NCBI GenBank assembly: GCA_000733355.1
Contig: JNVV01000019.1
Coordinates: forward strand, 62,001-126,000
Origin: Falciphora oryzae
Lineage: Eukaryota; Ascomycota; Sordariomycetes; Magnaporthales; Magnaporthaceae
DNA length: 64,000 nucleotides
Direction: 5' to 3'
Part shown: positions 1 to 10,499 of the stretch, one piece after another
How positions within the stretch are numbered: position 1 is the stretch's first letter
How the letters are laid out: every line of letters starts with the position of its first letter
Program-made: the position numbers and the translations under genes
The notes under the pieces: model-generated
Told to the model about the DNA's origin: nothing
The model's database searches: none
What the model saw: the letters and a program-made list of their open reading frames with translations, nothing else

Positions 1-326
1 AGCGAGGGGCACAAGCGACAAACAAACAACGTGTTCAGAAGCCCAGGACGAACGAACCGACACGACACGGCGCGCACCCAACGGTCAGGAGGATCGCGAG
101 CAAACGTCTGCCTGGCGCCGCCTCTGCGACAAAAGCCACGCGAGCTCCGGGAGCTTTCGGCTTATATACCTATTTGCCCGTCTCTGGCAAAAACAAAAAA
201 AGGAAGAGGGGGAGACGCAGAAGAAGAAGAAAGAGGCCCCTCCTTCCACGAGGACTCAAAACGATCAAAGCGGGCGGGACGAAAAGCAGTGCGGGGACTC
301 CGGTCATACTTGCCCCCTCCGCGACC
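1..326 (+). promoter_or_regulatory. Upstream region of the CUE-domain gene
   Basis: GC-rich, A/G-rich leader before the ATG at 327. A TATA-like stretch (cttatatacc) lies near 161-170, about 160 nt upstream of the start codon. The context around the ATG (gaccATGG) is good for fungal initiation. No other gene is visible here; open frames in this stretch lack protein character. Confidence 0.35.
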
Positions 327-1109
327 ATGGCGAACGAGCAGATCAACGTGCCCTCCCTGATTCTGGTCTTGGTCTTCTCGGGCCTGGTCCTGCGGTACTT
401 CTTCTCCACACCAGCTGGCGGGAACCAAACCGGCGGCGAGCGAGGCGGCAGCCAGACCAGGGCGGCGGCGGGGGGCGCAGGCGCCAGGCGGGGCGGCGGC
501 GGCAACGCGCCCGTGTCCCGCGAGAGGGAGGCCGCCGTCGAGAGGATACAGCAGATGTTCCCGCAGGTCGACCGGCGCACCGTGCTGTGGGACCTGCAGC
601 GCAACGGCGGCAACCTGACCGCTACGACGGACCGCATCTTGGCCGGCAGGCTGGAGACGGTGAGTCATTTTCTTTTCTTTCGTTTTCCTTTACTTGTTGT
701 TCTTTGGTTCGACTAGGTTTTTTTTTTTTTTTTTTTTTAAACATTCCCCTATTGAAAAAAAAAAAAACCGCAGCCGCCCGTTTCCTTCCAGCCACCCCCA
801 CCTCCCACGCCGCCCTCGGCCCCTGCAGCGGCAGCGCCCTCCTCCGCGGCCAGCGCCGCCGGCGCGGCGCAGCCGGACCTGATCACGAGATACAACCTCC
901 ACGACAAGGTCGCGGCGTCGTCGAGCGAGGACGGCGGCGGCAGCAGCAGCAGCACCGGCGGCGGCGCCAAGGGCGGCAAGGCGTGGAGCTCGAGCCGCGA
1001 CGAGAGGCAGGCGCTGCTGCAGAAGAGGAGAGACGACATGATCCTCGCGGCCAGGAGGAAGATGGAGGCCAAGATGGCCGCGGAGAAGGCTGCCGGCGAT
1101 TCCGCATGA
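327..1109 (+). CDS. CUE-domain ER membrane protein, Cue1-like
   Basis: Exons 327-659 and 774-1109 give 222 residues. An N-terminal hydrophobic segment (about residues 9-27) should anchor it in the ER membrane. A Gly/Arg-rich linker follows, then a CUE ubiquitin-binding domain (about 66-109) with the typical M-F-P motif (77-79). The C-terminus after the intron has a Pro/Ala-rich stretch and then a charged helix beginning with DLITRYNLHDKV and ending in an Arg/Lys/Met-rich segment. This resembles the Ubc7-binding region of yeast Cue1. In the family, such proteins recruit and activate the E2 Ubc7 for ER-associated degradation. The intron (660-773) has a GTGAGT donor. A second in-frame acceptor at 791 would remove six residues. 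The order TM, CUE, Ubc7-binding helix is the basis of the call; the role is inferred from it. Confidence 0.85.
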
Positions 1110-1681
1110 AGCGGTGGCTTGAAGTTTCTCTTGCCCTGCTTGTGGTGTTTTGTTGGTTCCGCACATGATATCACCATTTATTACAGTTGCGTGTGGCTGA
1201 ACCCTGGCTATGGTTTCCCCACGCGTTGCATCACATGCAACGGCGGCGGCGGCAAAAGACTCCCGGGGGTGGCCGGAGAGAAAGGTGGCTTGGTTTCGAC
1301 TGTTGCGAATTCGGCCATGAAACAAGAACTAGCGGTTGCGTTTTTCTCTGTCGCCCCGGCGCATCTCGTCCCACCATTTCCTTTGGATCCTGCTGCAGGT
1401 GGGAATTTATCGGAGCGTCGATATATTTTTTTGCCAGGTTATTTTTACCCTTTCAAGGAATTCTTTTGCATATCATATCCGGCATGTCTATAAGAGATTC
1501 AAGCCACAAACCGGCTTTGGAAACCTCGACGCCTCCCTTGACCCAGGATTGCAATCCGGACCCCTTGCACAACGGGTCAAAATAAAGTTGAAACCGTGGC
1601 AGCCAGGGTGTGTTTGTAGAGAATGCAGCTCACCGGTCATTAATTAGACCGCGATTGGGTAGCAATCACGTACGACAGGCT
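1110..1681. other. Intergenic, shared 3' region of convergent genes
   Basis: Spacer between the 3' ends of the CUE-domain gene (+) and RIB7 (-). A possible polyadenylation signal (aataaa) lies near 1580. I see no gene, repeat or RNA structure here. Confidence 0.5.
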
Positions 1682-2614
1682 TCAACGCTCCATCTCCCCG
1701 CAAAGCACCATATCGTCCCCGAGTTGGTGCCACGACACGTTGGCGAGGCGCAGCGCCGGAGCTGGGACGCCGTTGGCGTCGAGCCCCCTGTCCGGAGACA
1801 CAATGACCCCGCCAGGACCGAGCCAGGTTGGGGCGATGGTGATGATAACTGAATCCACTAGCGTCCTGTTGCGCTGGCTCCCCAGGAGGGTGTTGATGAC
1901 GTGGCCGCCGCCCTCGATCATGAGGCTCCGAATCCCTTCCGCATAGATCGCAGACAGTATGCCAGACCAGTTCAGCATCGCCGGGCCCGAGCCCTCCGCG
2001 CCTGCTGTCCGCCCCTGTCCCAGATCCTGCCCTAGTACGATATACTTCCCTCCGCGGCTTTCCAGGACGGCCTTTCTCTCGGCCGGAACCTCTTGGAGGG
2101 CGGTGGGGGTGATGATAACAAAAGGAGCCAGACCGGCGCCAGAATCGGCCAATCGCATCACTTTGCTGCTTTCCGAGAAGTGCCAACGGCCGCGCGGGTC
2201 CAGGACGACAGGGCGCGGCTGGTGCTCTGGCTTGCGAGCGCCGCCGCCGGGCGAGGCGGCCATGCGGCAGTTGAGGCCCGGGTCGTCGGCAACGGCGGTC
2301 CCCGCGCCCACCAGGACGGCATCGTGGCGGCTGCGCAAGAAGTGCGTCATGGCTTTGGACTCGGGGCCCGAGATGGCGGTCCTGACGCCTGGAGCCAGGG
2401 CCAGAGAGGAGTCGAGCGAGGTAGCAAAGGTCAGCGTCACGAAGGGACGAGCAGCCGAGGCATTCTTTCTACATAGTAGTGGTGCTGTCGACGGCCCCTC
2501 CTCCTCTGCTAGCGCGGGTCCCCCTTCACTTCCACGCCCTTCTGGCGTGACGGGCGGCAGACAGCGCTCGAGCTTCGCGGCATCCCCGGAGGGGAAGGTC
2601 AACCACTCGGCCAT
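1682..2614 (-). CDS. RIB7: 2,5-diamino-6-ribosylamino-pyrimidinone 5'-phosphate reductase (riboflavin synthesis)
   Basis: Single-exon gene of 310 residues, matching the RibD C-terminal reductase family. The enzyme reduces the ribose of the pyrimidine intermediate to ribitol with NADPH, an early step of riboflavin synthesis in fungi. After a variable N-terminus, the core starts near residue 52 with FVTLTFATSLDSSLA. It continues with the hallmark substrate/NADPH region ISGPESKAMTHFLRSRHDA followed by LVGAGTAVADDPGLNCR. A later IEGGGHVI segment fits the Gly-rich nucleotide-binding loop. Length is slightly above the 250-300 usual for fungal RIB7, owing to an N-terminal insert (about 20-50). The ATG at 2614 is the first in frame. 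No other riboflavin gene is nearby, as expected for fungi. Confidence 0.9.
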   Translation of the reverse strand: MAEWLTFPSGDAAKLERCLPPVTPEGRGSEGGPALAEEEGPSTAPLLCRKNASAARPFVTLTFATSLDSSLALAPGVRTAISGPESKAMTHFLRSRHDAVLVGAGTAVADDPGLNCRMAASPGGGARKPEHQPRPVVLDPRGRWHFSESSKVMRLADSGAGLAPFVIITPTALQEVPAERKAVLESRGGKYIVLGQDLGQGRTAGAEGSGPAMLNWSGILSAIYAEGIRSLMIEGGGHVINTLLGSQRNRTLVDSVIITIAPTWLGPGGVIVSPDRGLDANGVPAPALRLANVSWHQLGDDMVLCGEMER

Positions 2615-4212
2615 GGCGATGGCGATGGGATGGCCCCGGACCTAAGCTTGGTGGGTCTGAACCTGAACCTGGCCCTGGTCCCGAGCTTGGGGCTGACGGG
2701 GCGCCCGACTCCTGGTCATTATCAAGATCAGACAATGTTGGCGGGTATGTGGCATGCTTCCCGGCCAAGCGGCATGAACACGTCGGTGTGCCGGGAGGGG
2801 CGGCGGGAAGGGATGATGGCCGGGCGGGCAGGCGGACAGCAAGGGTTGGTTCGTGGGGCCACACACACCTCGGCGAGCGTGGGCAGCAGCGAACGGCGAG
2901 TGGGGGGCGCAGGGAGGAAGAGGGGTTTTTGGTCGGAACCCACGGACAACAGGGCGGGAAAAAGGTTTGCCTGTCTCGACGCTCGCTCCGTGTTTTTACC
3001 ACATTAGACGCGCTTTCATCGAGCGGGTGGGTGGGCCGGAGATGGCGTTCCGGCCGATAAGCAAACCGCCGCCAGTCCTTATCCTCTCGGCAGGTCGGTG
3101 TCCATGCGGTGCGTGGTTTGCATCTGCCGCCCGCGCTCGCATGCCTGTCACCTTTCCCCGATCTTGCCCCGCCCTAGGTCGGTTAGGGGACTAGCGCGTG
3201 GCTGTGCGTTTGTCAATGCGGGATGATGCGCCGTGCCTGGGCCTGGCGCTGGTGGTGGGCTCCCATGGGTGCTCCCCCAGAGCGGGCTCCATTGGGCGGC
3301 CCTCAATCGCAGGTTTGCCTCGGGACGGGGCACTCTGGGGACGGCAGCCCGAGGGCGCGCTGAATGCGCGGCAGTGAGGGTGGAATTGGCACCCGCCCGA
3401 TCGTGTCCGCACCTCAGACGAGGCTACACAAGTACCGGCAGGTAGGTAGGTAGCTGCCGAGATGCTTAAAATAGGATCGTCAGGCGGAACAGAGTTTCTC
3501 GAGGGCGTCGGGTGACTCGATCGTGGGGTAGAGTGTCGAAGGAGCCCAAGTCTCGGACGCCGACGTTGAATTCCCACATTCCGTTTCCACGCCCATGGAC
3601 ATGCATTGAAATGGCTTCCATGTTTTCTTGCCTAGCACAAATCGAAGTCGGCCGGGTAGGCACACGGTAATACGACCTACAGGCGTGGTTGGGAAGCCCA
3701 ATACCCGATCGCGTTAGCGTCGTGAACCACCAGCAAGGCGTGCAAGCGTCCCAAAGAGCTGCCTGCCGGAAACACTTGCAGCTAGTGTAATTGCAGCCGA
3801 CGGGACTAGAGTTTAATTGGATCCATGATCCCGGAATCCGACCAGCAGTCAACCCGATCTGCATCGCGTCCAGCACCAATTTTTAGACAGCCGCACACCA
3901 CGGCCCAGCAATGCAAGCCGGCCGATGGCGAGTCCCCCGAGTTCAGAGGGGAGGTCGCACGCAGGCCATCATGTGGTGCGCCCAGAGTCTCTCTTTGACG
4001 CGCAAGGCAAGCAAACACCGGCGCCATGGATCTAGCGGGTAGGCACTCAGTAAACACTGGCAAGCGAGCACAGCACTCAAACAAGAAGCTACCTCGCCTT
4101 CGCTTCCGCACCAAAAAGAAGATCGTGACTCGGTCTTTCTGTTACGTCATGTAACGACGGGTTTGAATTCTAGAGTCCAGGGATTCCAGCTCCATCTCTG
4201 CCCCCAGCATTC

Positions 4213-4230
4213 CCTCTCTCTCTCTCTCTC
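4213..4230. repeat. (CT)n microsatellite
   Basis: Uninterrupted CT dinucleotide run of about nine units in the spacer upstream of the dioxygenase gene. Confidence 0.9.
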
Positions 4231-5733
4231 CTCAGGTACCCCTCCCTCATTGTTAGACCAGCGAGTTCCTTTGCCGGCTAGCAAACGTCCATCCAAGCTT
4301 TCGGTCGCCGAGCGCCAAAGCTGTGGCAGTCGCCAAACCCCCCGGTACACCCAGGACCACGCCAGAATAGGTATTGTCTGTGTATTTCTCGGCCAGTGTG
4401 GCGCCAGGCCCTCCTAGCGCGCGCCATAAAGAACACACCAGGGCGGGCTCGAAGACGCTACGGAACCTCCAGGAGGGTCACCAAAGAAACTCTAACAATC
4501 GTCGCCTTAAGAACCTACCGACCGGACCGATCAGCTTGCCTGGTGAGCGCCCCTAATAAACATGTTTCCACGACGCGGGTAGGGGCCTAGGGGCCTAGGG
4601 CCAACTACCGGGACTAGAAGGCGTGGGATCCTAGGAAAAGGTGCGGCATGGGTGCAGGCCAGGGCTGGAACACATCGGGTGCAAGGAGGTACCTCCCTAG
4701 GCACGCATGTACTCCCGGGTCTGTGCCTGCCTTGGCCATCCGAACGGCGCGGCGTGGGCTATGTAGAGAGCACTTGAAACCATTTGGGATACACACAAAA
4801 GGGAAATGGAGGAAACTGAAAAGGAGGCCCCTGGAGGGGCAAGGTTCGCAATCATCAGAACAGAGGGGAAAAGCAAAGGCGAGGTAACAATAAACTACTA
4901 AATAAAGCAAGGGAAGAGACGGTATGGCCATCAAAAGTTGCCTGCCGGCAGGCAAGCAAACACGCCGCTTGAGAAATATTGCCCAAGTTTGGCAAGGACG
5001 ACAACGAGACCCGGTTTCAAGGGCCCACATGGGACGCAGCCCGTCAAAAGAGCTCCCATGCCTGCCATCCAGGCTCGCGGGCACAGGGCAGCTCGACGGA
5101 CCCCGGTTGCAATTACCCTGCCCGTCCAAGATAGCCGTCGCCGCCGCAGGTCACCCGAGCCGCGGCCTGTCTCCCAGTCGCCTTATTCGTCTGGGTTTTG
5201 ATCCAAGGCACAGCAAGCGCCAGAACGGCGGGGGCCTCCCTTCCACGACGCCGCCGGCTCTCCTTCTCGATGCGGGAGCCCGCAGTCCAATGTTTGTGCC
5301 AGGGTCACAAGCTGGCCCGGGCTCGCTTAGGCGGCACGCTGCACGGCGTGGCCCACCGGTCTGCACCAGGGGGGTGTGGGCTGTGGGGTATGGTCTGCTT
5401 GGTGCTGGGCAAGCATCCCAGCCTAGGACGAAGCTAACCCCTGGCCCTGCTAACCGCACTCAAGCTAAAGAAGGTTCGTATTTGTGGAGGCTCAAAGTGA
5501 GTCCGCAACTTGGATGTCGCTATGCCCGGGAGCAAGCTCGGTTATCAGGGCAAAGAAGAGGGCAAGGGAGGAAACGCATGGACCCGGGAGCGTTGTTGGC
5601 ATTGGCACAGCACAGCGCGCGCTTGCCGGACCTGTCACCAATCCCGGCGGGTGGAGATGGATCGCACCTTCTAGCCTGGGAGGCAGACACAGACAAAGGA
5701 AGGAGCTACTAGCTGCCAGGTGGTATGCCTACC

Positions 5734-5752
5734 TATATATATATATGTATAT
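5734..5752. repeat. (TA)n run with one TG, possible promoter element
   Basis: Alternating TA tract about 210 nt upstream of the homogentisate dioxygenase start codon. It could serve as a TATA element, but the distance to a transcription start cannot be told from sequence. Confidence 0.6.
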
Positions 5753-5962
5753 GGCCCGACTGCCAGCCCAGTCCATGTCACCAGATGAGCCGTCCGTCTT
5801 CTGAACAGAGCAACAAGCATCTTCAAGCACACCCATCCGCTCCACTGGTCCACCAGTGATCACACCCTACCTCATCATACCATTAGGCTATAGGGACCTA
5901 GGAACAAACACCTACCAAGCCTGCCTCCTCCTCGGCGAGCTCGCGGGAGCCAGAAAGGGACC

Positions 5963-8392
5963 ATGACCGCTATGAAAGGTATCCCATCGCCGCCGGGGGC
6001 GACTTGCCAGTCCGCCTTTCTGGCCCAGCCCACTGCTCAGGACCCGTATCGATACCAGGTTGGGTTTGGCAACCGTTTCGCGTCTGAAGCCATGTATGTC
6101 AACCCGGTCAGATACTATTCACATACTCATCACCCGCATAAGCTTATCGAGCCCGCACACGCGACACAAACCCGAGAGATTGACACAGCTTCCAACGTCC
6201 CTCCCAGCCCCGGAACGCTCCCAACTGCGCGCAACACGCCGCAGAGGGTCAAGTACAACCTGTACGCGGAGCAGCTGAACGGCAGTACCGTTGCCACCAG
6301 TCGTGCTACCATCCAGCATGTCTGGATGTACCGCATCTACCCGGCCGTGGCCCAGGGCCGATGTATCGCCCAGGCCAATATCAACCCACATGTGAGTCCA
6401 AAAGGCGTGATGGCTACTGCCCCTCCCCCACTCACGGGCACATCGCTGATACAGAAACTCCTCGTTGTTACGCACAGCTCGAGTCGAGATTCGGGTCAAG
6501 CAACGACAAGGTCGAGTTTGTACCCAATGCGCTCTGCTGGCTCCCGCTCCCGATCCCCTCCCCACAGGAGAAGCTTGTCGACTTCGTCCAGGGCCTGAAG
6601 ACGCTGGCCGGCACCGGGGATCCGACCACCAATGAGGGCGTGGCTATCAACATCTACTGCGCCAACAAGTCTATGGGCAAACGAGCTTTTTGCAATAACG
6701 ACGGAGATTTCTTGATCCTTCCCCAGCAGGGCCGCCTGGACATCCAGACCGAGTTTGGCAAGTATGTGCAGCGCTTCTCTTCCCTCATTCGCACCCGTGA
6801 GCCCACAGGCCAAGCCTCAGCACAACGCTCACGCGCTCCGCTTAGGATGATGGTACGCCCCGGCGAGCTTGCGGTGATCCAAGCCGGCATATATTTCAGT
6901 GTCAGTCTGCCAGACGGAAACTCTAGAGGCTGTGAGTACTAGCCCTCTTCGCTCGTCCTCGCCATCATCACCAGAGATCGTCCGCCATTGCTAACACGAG
7001 ACGCCGCCGCTCGCCAGATGTCCAGGAGCTCTTTGGAAGCCATTACGAGCTGCCGGAGCTGGGGCCTATAGGAAGCAACGGATTGGCTATGCCGCGGGAC
7101 TTTGAGTTCCCCATGGCATCGTTCGATCTGGACAAGTCGGAATGGGAGAGTAAGTGCAACACTGTCTACTGGAGTGGCTTTTGCCGGTGCTCACACTCAC
7201 ACCGTCTGCCCGGCTCCAGTTGTCACCAAACTCGCTGGCAAGCTTTGGACCTGCAAGAAGAACCACTCACCGTTCGATGTGGTCGCATGGCATGGCAAGT
7301 AAGGATTTATCCACCCACCTGATCCCATGATGGACGCACACTAGCCCCGCCGCTTTGACGAGCAAGAGACGCTAAAGCATGGATTCACAGCTACATCCCC
7401 TACAAGTACGCCCTTGAGAAATTCGTCAGCGCGGCAGTGGCGGACAGGGACCAGAGCGACCCAACCATTGCGTGCGTTCTCACCGCGAGGTCCCGGACTC
7501 CTGGTGTGCAGATGGTCGACTTTATGGCCTTCACCCCGCGATGGAACGTTGCCTCCGACAGCTATCGTCTTCCGGTAAGCTTAAAATGGCTCGAGGGGCT
7601 TCTTCGGCCAAAGGAAGAAGCGCGCGCGCGGATGGCTGACTTGAAGGCTCTAATAAAAACAAACAGTATTATCACCGCAACATGGCTGCCGAGATAATGG
7701 GTCTGATATACGGAAAGTACGGGGGCTCGAGCAAAGACCTGCGGCCAGGAGGCCTGAACGTCCAGCCCAGCTACATGCCGCACGGAGGTATGTGGGAAAA
7801 GGGGTTTCCCCCACTACCCGTCACGGCTGCAGGCCGAGTAGAAGTGGAAAATGTGCAGCTGACAAAATGGAACGGCGGCGCGCAAAACAGAGACACACCG
7901 AGCCTTCATGGAGGCGACCACCAAAGAGCTACGGCCGGAGAGGGTTGGCGAGGGGTCGTTGGGTAAGTGATGAAAGTGGCTGCATCATCCATGTTTACCG
8001 GGTTCCAGCCATCGGGAGGGGCATGATTGGGTTTTTGCCGGGAATGATGTCGCGAGAAACAAAACCCGGCTGACCATGACATACGTTCTTGCAGCCTTTA
8101 TGTTCCAGGTGGCGGCTCACTGTTCGGTAACAAAATACGGCCTCGAAGAAACAGGGGCGTTGACGGGTAAGGGACTAACCAAGCTTCCAGGAAATCCGTT
8201 GGACTTTCCATGTGTCCTAGGCAAAATACCTCACGAGCTTTGCAGCTGACTGATAGCATCACCCACCAACCAGAGGCCCCCGCCTCGCTCTGGGCCGACA
8301 TGGAAGGCCATTTCTTCGAGCACATCGACGAGGCGAACGAGGACCTGGCGGGGGTGGGACTGCAGCAACTGGGCACTATCCAGCTCTCCTGA
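5963..8392 (+). CDS. Homogentisate 1,2-dioxygenase family protein
   Basis: Ten exons fit in phase: 5963-6391, 6478-6761, 6846-6931, 7018-7149, 7220-7298, 7391-7574, 7667-7787, 7891-7962, 8095-8166, 8274-8392; 525 residues. The family opens homogentisate to maleylacetoacetate with Fe(II) and O2 in tyrosine/phenylalanine breakdown. N-terminal signature [13 protein letters not shown] and the segment [17 protein letters not shown] are typical. The iron ligands align as His401, Glu407 and His437, with the exact H-x5-E and E-x29-H spacing of characterised enzymes. [20 protein letters not shown] is the conserved cupin core. It is longer than the 440-480 residues usual in the family and diverged outside the core, so it may be a paralogue with a related aromatic substrate. 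No fumarylacetoacetase or maleylacetoacetate isomerase gene lies nearby. Confidence 0.87.
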
Positions 8393-8821
8393 AAGGTCGC
8401 TGTCAACAGGGCTTGTTTTATTTTATTTGTCTTACTATCCTTCATCCTACGGTAGAGAAGGCAGGTTCACACCTTGGCAGGGAGTTATGGGGGGCCGACG
8501 GGGCCATGGAAACCGGAGCAGGGTGAACGGGGGTAAATCGGTTTGGCGGCGTTGGGATCCAAGTCGGATAGCATGGCAGACGGAAGCTAAAGAGGAACCA
8601 TGGCATGTTAAGTTCACGGGACACGGAATCGGGTAACTCGGGATTTGCTTTTGCGTGACTGACTTTGGTTGATACTGAATGAGGTGATCCCTTCCGAGCC
8701 GTCTCCCCTGGCCCTGCCCACTACCTAGGGACCCGCGGCGGGGTGCCCCGTCCTGCATGCATCTTAGTAGAACCCGGCCGGCAGACCAAAAGCGCTTCCG
8801 ATGCGCGCCCTCATCTCCGAA
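8393..8821. other. Intergenic, between convergent genes
   Basis: Spacer between the 3' ends of the dioxygenase gene (+) and the coiled-coil orphan (-). No feature seen. If the alternative reading frame of the orphan's last exon is right, coding sequence extends down to 8764. Confidence 0.4.
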
Positions 8822-9538
8822 TCAGTGTTCGTCATTCCCAAGCCGAGTTTCTCGAGCAGCGATCGCATCTGGTCGGCTAAATTGTATAGCGAATACGCCA
8901 TAGTTAATAGCTGTTTTTTTTTTTTTTTTTTAGAAAAATGGGGAAAAAAAAAAAAAAAAAAAAACATACCATTCATATTGTCAAGCTCCAGAACCGTTGC
9001 AGGGCAACGAATAACTTGGTTTTGAGGAGTTCTGAGTGGATGGATATTCGCCATTCGGTTGCCGATGGGTATGGATCGATTCGCGAGCTGGCTTTTGGAG
9101 TTCGAAACACTAAAATTATAAAATAAAAAATGTTAGGAATACAAAATGAGGAGCAAGTGAGGAGCAGGTGGGGAGCAAGTGAGGAGCGGTGAGGAGAAGG
9201 TAAACATACTCGGCTAAGACCTCGTTGCAATCGGCCATCTGGGTTTGGAGACCCGCCACCTGTGTGGTGAGACCCGCCACCTGTGTGGTGAGAGCCTCCA
9301 ACTTTTCCATGACCTGAGCGTTGGTAACCTCCGGCTGACGTTCGGCGCGTTTGACGCGCTTGGCGAATTTTTCGAATTCCATGTGGAATTGATGAAGAGC
9401 TAGGATCATAGCTTCCGGCTCGAATGGCTGGCTGTCAGATGACTGGTTCTCGGATTGATACTCTTCAGACACCTGCGATGGCATGTCCTCGTCGTCTTGG
9501 TCGCGAGGCGGCGGGCTCAGATCGGAGCCAGAATCCAT
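8822..9538 (-). CDS. Hypothetical small coiled-coil protein
   Basis: I do not recognise a family. Exon 1 (9538-9210) encodes an acidic, Ser/Gln-rich N-terminus, then a long predicted coiled coil (about residues 40-108) with the heptad-like repeat TTQVAGL. Exon 2 (9109-8970) joins in phase through GTATGT and TAG sites. Exon 3 begins at 8910 after an intron made largely of a T-run and an A-run. With the strong GTATGT donor the frame of exon 3 stops at 8822, giving 185 residues. The more protein-like frame of exon 3 (through NLADQMRSLLEKLGLG, stop at 8764) would need the weaker GTTCTG donor inside exon 2. The C-terminus is therefore uncertain. No membrane segment is seen. The duplicated 21-bp unit in exon 1 is listed separately. 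Confidence 0.5.
8911..8969 (-). other. Intron composed of poly-T then poly-A
   Basis: The second intron of the coiled-coil orphan is 59 nt, of which 39 are an uninterrupted T-run followed (in the sense direction, after a short spacer) by an A-run. On the + strand these are T at 8914-8931 and A at 8944-8964. The two runs can pair into a hairpin that brings both splice sites together. The A-run sits where a polypyrimidine tract would normally be. Confidence 0.6.
9148..9198. repeat. Degenerate tandem repeat of gaggagcaagt
   Basis: Four to five imperfect copies of an 11-12 nt unit lie within the first intron (9110-9209) of the coiled-coil orphan. They are purine-rich on the + strand and so pyrimidine-rich in the transcript. 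Confidence 0.75.
9250..9291. repeat. Perfect 21-bp tandem duplication inside the coiled coil
   Basis: Two identical 21-nt units (9250-9270 and 9271-9291) are in frame and duplicate one heptad (TTQVAGL class) of the coiled coil. A recent slippage event that keeps heptad register is the simplest reading. Confidence 0.85.
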
Positions 9539-10082
9539 TGTGACCCCTGTAGAGGCATGTGTGCCAGGTGGGTTTGAGACGCGTGTCGAATGACGGGTTG
9601 AGTAACCTCACTAGGGTTGTGTGGAGGGGTGCAATTTTTTTTTTGGCGGAGAGAGGGATGAGGAACAGAGTTTTGTTGGCTGAGAGCCCCTGCTTCGAAG
9701 ACAAATAGGGGGCCCCACATGCCCTCAAAAGCGACCCGTCGCGAAAGGGGGCCGCCTCTCAGAGCCACGCAAGCCTGTGTTAGTCGCCAGTCGTTTTTAG
9801 TCCGATTCGTCGGCCTCGGACACGCCTTCCGATAGAGCGACAAGAAAGACAAGAAGTAGTTGGGGTGGCACAAATTCCTTTTGTTTTTTCAATATCCTAT
9901 TTTGTTTTCCTCTCTCACCACCTCCCTCCGCTTAATCGCTTCCTCGACAGCGAAGGCCAGACACTCGATCGGAGCAGTCCCATTCGTCCCTCCGAGCTCG
10001 ACACCGCGAGACAGACGCAGAGTGCCATCGGGAAACCCACACACACCACTACCGTCCTCTGCATTCGGTCGGAACCGTCGCG
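9539..10082. promoter_or_regulatory. Bidirectional promoter region
   Basis: Spacer between the divergently transcribed coiled-coil orphan (-) and the CYSTM gene (+). The last 200 nt before 10083 are pyrimidine-rich, as is common in fungal leaders. No individual site can be assigned. Confidence 0.4.
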
Positions 10083-10499
10083 ATGAGCTCGAAGCCCGCA
10101 CCACCTCCCGCCGACGAGCCCCCGTCATACCACGATGCCAACCGCCCGCCGATGGGGGCGCCACCGATGGGCCCGCCGCCGCCGATGATGATGGGGGCGC
10201 CACCGCCGCAGCAGCCGAAGCCCGCCTACTACGGCGGCGACCCGAACGGCTACCCAGGCGGCCCGCCGCCCGGGGACTACTACTACCAGCAGGCCCCGCC
10301 GATGGGCCACCCGCCGATGGGCTACTACGCACAGCAGCCGGGTCCCTACGGCCCTCCGCCGCCGGGAGGCTACTACCAGCAGCCTTACGGTCAGCCCTAC
10401 GGCCACTACCAGGACGATAGGGGACGCAGGCCCGGCTGCCTCGAGGGCATGCTTGCCGCGCTGGCCTGCTGCTGCTGCTTGGACTGCCTGCTGTTCTAG
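10083..10499 (+). CDS. Pro/Gly/Tyr-rich CYSTM-domain protein
   Basis: Intronless gene of 138 residues. The first about 115 residues are low-complexity, dominated by Pro, Gly, Tyr, Met and Gln in repeats such as GAPPMGPPP and YYQQPYGQPYG. The last 20 residues, GCLEGMLAALACCCCLDCLLF after a basic RGRR motif, form a cysteine-rich transmembrane module (CYSTM). CYSTM proteins are small tail-anchored eukaryotic proteins linked to stress and metal or redox tolerance. The Cys cluster (CCCC-x2-C) may be palmitoylated or bind metal; this is inference. The ATG at 10083 follows a pyrimidine-rich leader. An A-run lies just after the stop. Confidence 0.82.
   Translation: MSSKPAPPPADEPPSYHDANRPPMGAPPMGPPPPMMMGAPPPQQPKPAYYGGDPNGYPGGPPPGDYYYQQAPPMGHPPMGYYAQQPGPYGPPPPGGYYQQPYGQPYGHYQDDRGRRPGCLEGMLAALACCCCLDCLLF

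Larger units (their letters stand above)
2615..5962. other. Long intergenic region, no supported gene
   Basis: A 3.3 kb spacer between the divergently transcribed RIB7 and homogentisate dioxygenase genes. It contains several open frames of 60-260 codons on both strands, but none has recognisable domains, good start contexts with splice support, or protein-like composition. Small low-complexity elements are present: a CT run at 4213-4230, a direct repeat of ggggccta near 4583-4603, and a TA/TG run at 5734-5752. It must hold both promoters. Confidence 0.45.

Noticed and set aside
3466..3879. 137-codon minus-strand frame
   Set aside because: No domain, atypical Cys/Trp content and no conserved splice signals; treated as chance.
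4924..5712. 262-codon open frame in the long RIB7-dioxygenase spacer
   Set aside because: Composition is not protein-like, there is no domain, and overlapping frames are equally open; a chance frame in GC-rich DNA.
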